DNA of 48,180 nt, taken from positions 1 through 48,180 of the forward strand of contig CALUSQ010000015.1 in assembly GCA_944323475.1 (NCBI GenBank), read 5' to 3'. The notes under the pieces are model-generated. The model did not search any database and had not been told where the DNA came from. It was given only the letters and a program-made list of their open reading frames with translations. The position numbers were made by a program, and so were the translations under genes. Within the stretch, counting starts at the first letter, position 1. Each line of letters opens with the position of its first letter. The stretch comes from Candidatus Gastranaerophilales bacterium. Lineage in GTDB: Bacteria > Cyanobacteriota > Vampirovibrionia > Gastranaerophilales > Gastranaerophilaceae. Of this stretch, positions 44,868-48,180 are shown in pieces.

Positions 44868-45344
44868 ATGAAAAGACTTAAATCAATATTGGTAGTTGCG
44901 TTTGCAATGGTTATAGGTGGTGGTTTGTTTGCGACTTCTGAGGCTCAAACGATAGGATATGTGAATTACAAAACAGTTGAATCAAATTATGAATATGCAA
45001 AAAGTGCATACAAAGAAATTGATACAAAATATCTTGAACTTCAACAATACTTGATGGATAAGGAAAAACAGTATAAAAATATTGATTCACCAATCAATAA
45101 AAAGAATTTCGAAGATCAAGTACAAAAAGATTTTAAGGCAAAAAATGATGAGTTTACCAAGCTTAAAATGAAAAGAGCAGAAGAAGTTGAAAGTAATATT
45201 CTTCAAGCAACAAAAGCTGTAGCTGCAGATAAAAAAATTGATGTTGTTTTAGACTACAGAGTTATTTTTACAGGCGGAGTAGATTTATCTCAAGATGTAA
45301 TTAATTATTTAAACTCACCAAAGTTTAAACCTGTTAAAAAATAA
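44868..45344 (+). CDS. OmpH/Skp-family periplasmic chaperone
   Basis: A 158-residue exported helical chaperone. Signal peptide to about residue 26 (cut after SEA), then the family opening TIGYVNYKTVESNYEYAKSA, two long charged helices that form the tentacles, and the returning strand KIDVVLDYRVIFTGGVDLS. It guides outer-membrane proteins through the periplasm, in line with a diderm envelope. AAGGGGAA precedes the ATG. The next gene follows 21 bp later. Confidence 0.92.
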   Translation: MKRLKSILVVAFAMVIGGGLFATSEAQTIGYVNYKTVESNYEYAKSAYKEIDTKYLELQQYLMDKEKQYKNIDSPINKKNFEDQVQKDFKAKNDEFTKLKMKRAEEVESNILQATKAVAADKKIDVVLDYRVIFTGGVDLSQDVINYLNSPKFKPVKK

Positions 45345-45365
45345 ATGACACAATGAGGTATTATC

Positions 45366-46676
45366 GTGAGGTTTGTTGATTTAATTGAAAAAAAGAAAAA
45401 AGGTTTAGAACATACTAATGAAGAAATCCAATTTATTATTGACTCATTAATGAACGGAAAAGCTGAAGATTATCAAGTCTCTGCTTGGCTAATGGCAGTT
45501 TATTTTCAAGGTATGACAATAGATGAAACAGCAAATCTTACGAAAGCTATTATAGACTCGGGTGAAACAATTGATTTGTCTGCATTGCGTGAGTTTTGTT
45601 CTCATGTTGCCGACAAACATTCTACAGGCGGTGTAGGGGATAAAATCACGTTGATTTTAATTCCACTTTTGGCTGCTTGTGGTATTCCGATAGCAAAACT
45701 TTCCGGTCGCGGGCTCGGTCATACAGGCGGAACGATAGACAAGCTTGAATCTATTCCGGGTTTTAGAACAGATTTGGATATTGAGGAGTTAGTTTCAAAA
45801 GTTAAAGATGTCGGACTTGCAATAGGTGCACAAACAAAAAGGCTCACTCCGGCAGACGGGAAGCTTTATGCTCTTCGTGACGTTACTGCTACTGTCGATG
45901 CAATACCATTAATTGCTTCTTCTGTTGTTTCAAAAAAGATTGCATCAGGTGCAGATTATGTTGTTTTGGATGTAAAATACGGTTCCGGTGCATTTATAAA
46001 AACTCCAGAAAATGCTTGTGAGTTGGCTCAATGGATGGTAGATATAGCAGAAAAACTTGGCAAAAAATTCCATGCAGTAATTACTTCAATGGAACAGCCG
46101 CTTGGCAGGGCTGTCGGTAATGCTATAGAAGTAATTGAGTCAATAGAATTTTTAAAAGGAGTAATGACTACAGATATTAAAGAACTGACCTATGAAATGG
46201 CTGCTCTGACCTTGTTGTCGCTGCAGAAGGCATATTCAAAAGAAGAAGCATATTCTCAAATTCAAAACGCAATTGATTCAGGTAAAGCATTGGCTTGTTT
46301 TAAAAAATTAATACAATCTCAAGATGGAAATTCTCTTGTTGTTGAAAATTACAGATTATTCCCTCAACCTCAATATGCAGAAAGAATTATTGCTGCAAAA
46401 GATGGCTATATCTCGAACATAGATGCATATAAGACAGCTTATGCCTGCAAACTTTTAGGCGCCGGTAGGGAAAGAAAGACGGATCCCATTGATTATTCTG
46501 CCGGAATATATTTGAATAAAATTTACGGAGAACATGTCTCACAAGGAGAAGTAATTGCTACTTTGTATGCAAATGATGAAAGTAAACTCTCTCTTGCGAA
46601 AGAATTTTTAAAAGAAGCATTTTCTATAGCTGAATATGAACAGCCTAAACGTAATTTGATTTACAAAATTATATAA
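45366..46676 (+). CDS. Pyrimidine-nucleoside (thymidine) phosphorylase
   Basis: Splits pyrimidine nucleosides with phosphate for salvage. The 436 residues contain the family block KHSTGGVGDKITLILIPLL and the signature SGRGLGHTGGTIDKLESIPG (about 115-134), plus the C-terminal lobe from about 340. The start is GTG 45366 with GAGGT six bases upstream. The length and the KHSTGG motif agree with Pdp/DeoA; which nucleosides are used is not known. It follows the chaperone gene by 21 bp. Confidence 0.94.
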   Translation: MRFVDLIEKKKKGLEHTNEEIQFIIDSLMNGKAEDYQVSAWLMAVYFQGMTIDETANLTKAIIDSGETIDLSALREFCSHVADKHSTGGVGDKITLILIPLLAACGIPIAKLSGRGLGHTGGTIDKLESIPGFRTDLDIEELVSKVKDVGLAIGAQTKRLTPADGKLYALRDVTATVDAIPLIASSVVSKKIASGADYVVLDVKYGSGAFIKTPENACELAQWMVDIAEKLGKKFHAVITSMEQPLGRAVGNAIEVIESIEFLKGVMTTDIKELTYEMAALTLLSLQKAYSKEEAYSQIQNAIDSGKALACFKKLIQSQDGNSLVVENYRLFPQPQYAERIIAAKDGYISNIDAYKTAYACKLLGAGRERKTDPIDYSAGIYLNKIYGEHVSQGEVIATLYANDESKLSLAKEFLKEAFSIAEYEQPKRNLIYKII

Positions 46677-46729
46677 TTTGTATCAGGCATGCACTTTTAC
46701 TTGTGTCAAAAAAATTCTGTTTGTACTAA

Positions 46730-48180
<1,451 letters not shown>

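Overview
The window is AT-rich bacterial chromosome using the standard code (TAA, TAG and TGA all act as stops, with occasional TTG and GTG starts). I see no rRNA, tRNA, CRISPR array, insertion sequence or prophage. The envelope genes point to a diderm: a giant AsmA/TamB-type protein, an OmpH/Skp chaperone and two TolC-type outer-membrane factors. Pyruvate:ferredoxin oxidoreductase and a PerR-rubredoxin-rubrerythrin block point to an anaerobic fermenter. This mix, together with N-rich lineage-type proteins carrying a short N-terminal 'FKA' tag, suggests a gut Melainabacteria/Vampirovibrionia relative (Gastranaerophilales-like). That placement is inference from gene content and style, not from a database match.

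Layout. 1-5258: the tail of the S10 and most of the spc ribosomal protein operon (rpsC, rplP, rpmC, rpsQ, rplN, rplX, rplE, rpsZ, rpsH, rplF, rplR), ending abruptly at a terminator after rplR. 5265-10287 (minus): one operon of hybrid sensor kinase, LuxR-type response regulator, secreted propeller-like protein and two sugar-type ABC permeases. 10415-12072: Lrp/AsnC regulator overlapping a class I aminotransferase. 12323-16208 (plus): Gfo/Idh/MocA oxidoreductase, CDP-alcohol phosphatidyltransferase, TrmL, NnrD and a LipM/LplA-type enzyme. 16150-19094 (minus): pseudopilin-like protein, dCMP deaminase, def, fmt and aroH. 19276-24339: HU, then a divergent MarR-controlled efflux locus (outer-membrane factor against marR-emrA-emrB) with a 44-bp perfect palindrome between the divergent genes. 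24367-25587 (minus): PerR-like regulator, a 45-residue rubredoxin and rubrerythrin. 25659-32763: FtsH-like soluble AAA protease, TolC-type protein, iron-type alcohol dehydrogenase and a 689-residue protein of unknown function. 32899-37993: LeuD-type hydratase subunit, GGDEF/HD-GYP protein, NAD-isocitrate-dehydrogenase-like enzyme, CinA C-terminal amidase, a secreted beta-rich protein and an RqcP-like S4 protein. 38200-44718: unknown membrane protein, a metallophosphoesterase with altered active-site motifs, an 84-residue tagged membrane peptide and the 1497-residue AsmA/TamB-like protein. 44868-48180: OmpH/Skp, pyrimidine-nucleoside phosphorylase and the first 463 codons of nifJ.

The most unusual observation is that three otherwise unrelated proteins (746, 689 and 84 residues) share an N-terminal architecture. 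Each starts M-x-I-x-x-I-[NS], continues with an Asn/Lys/Ser-rich linker, and reaches an F-[NK]-A tripeptide at residues 25-47. This looks like a sorting or processing tag. Other points of note are the FtsH-like protease without membrane helices, the truncated spc operon, the 44-bp palindrome and the ABC permease operon with a two-component system but no binding protein or ATPase.
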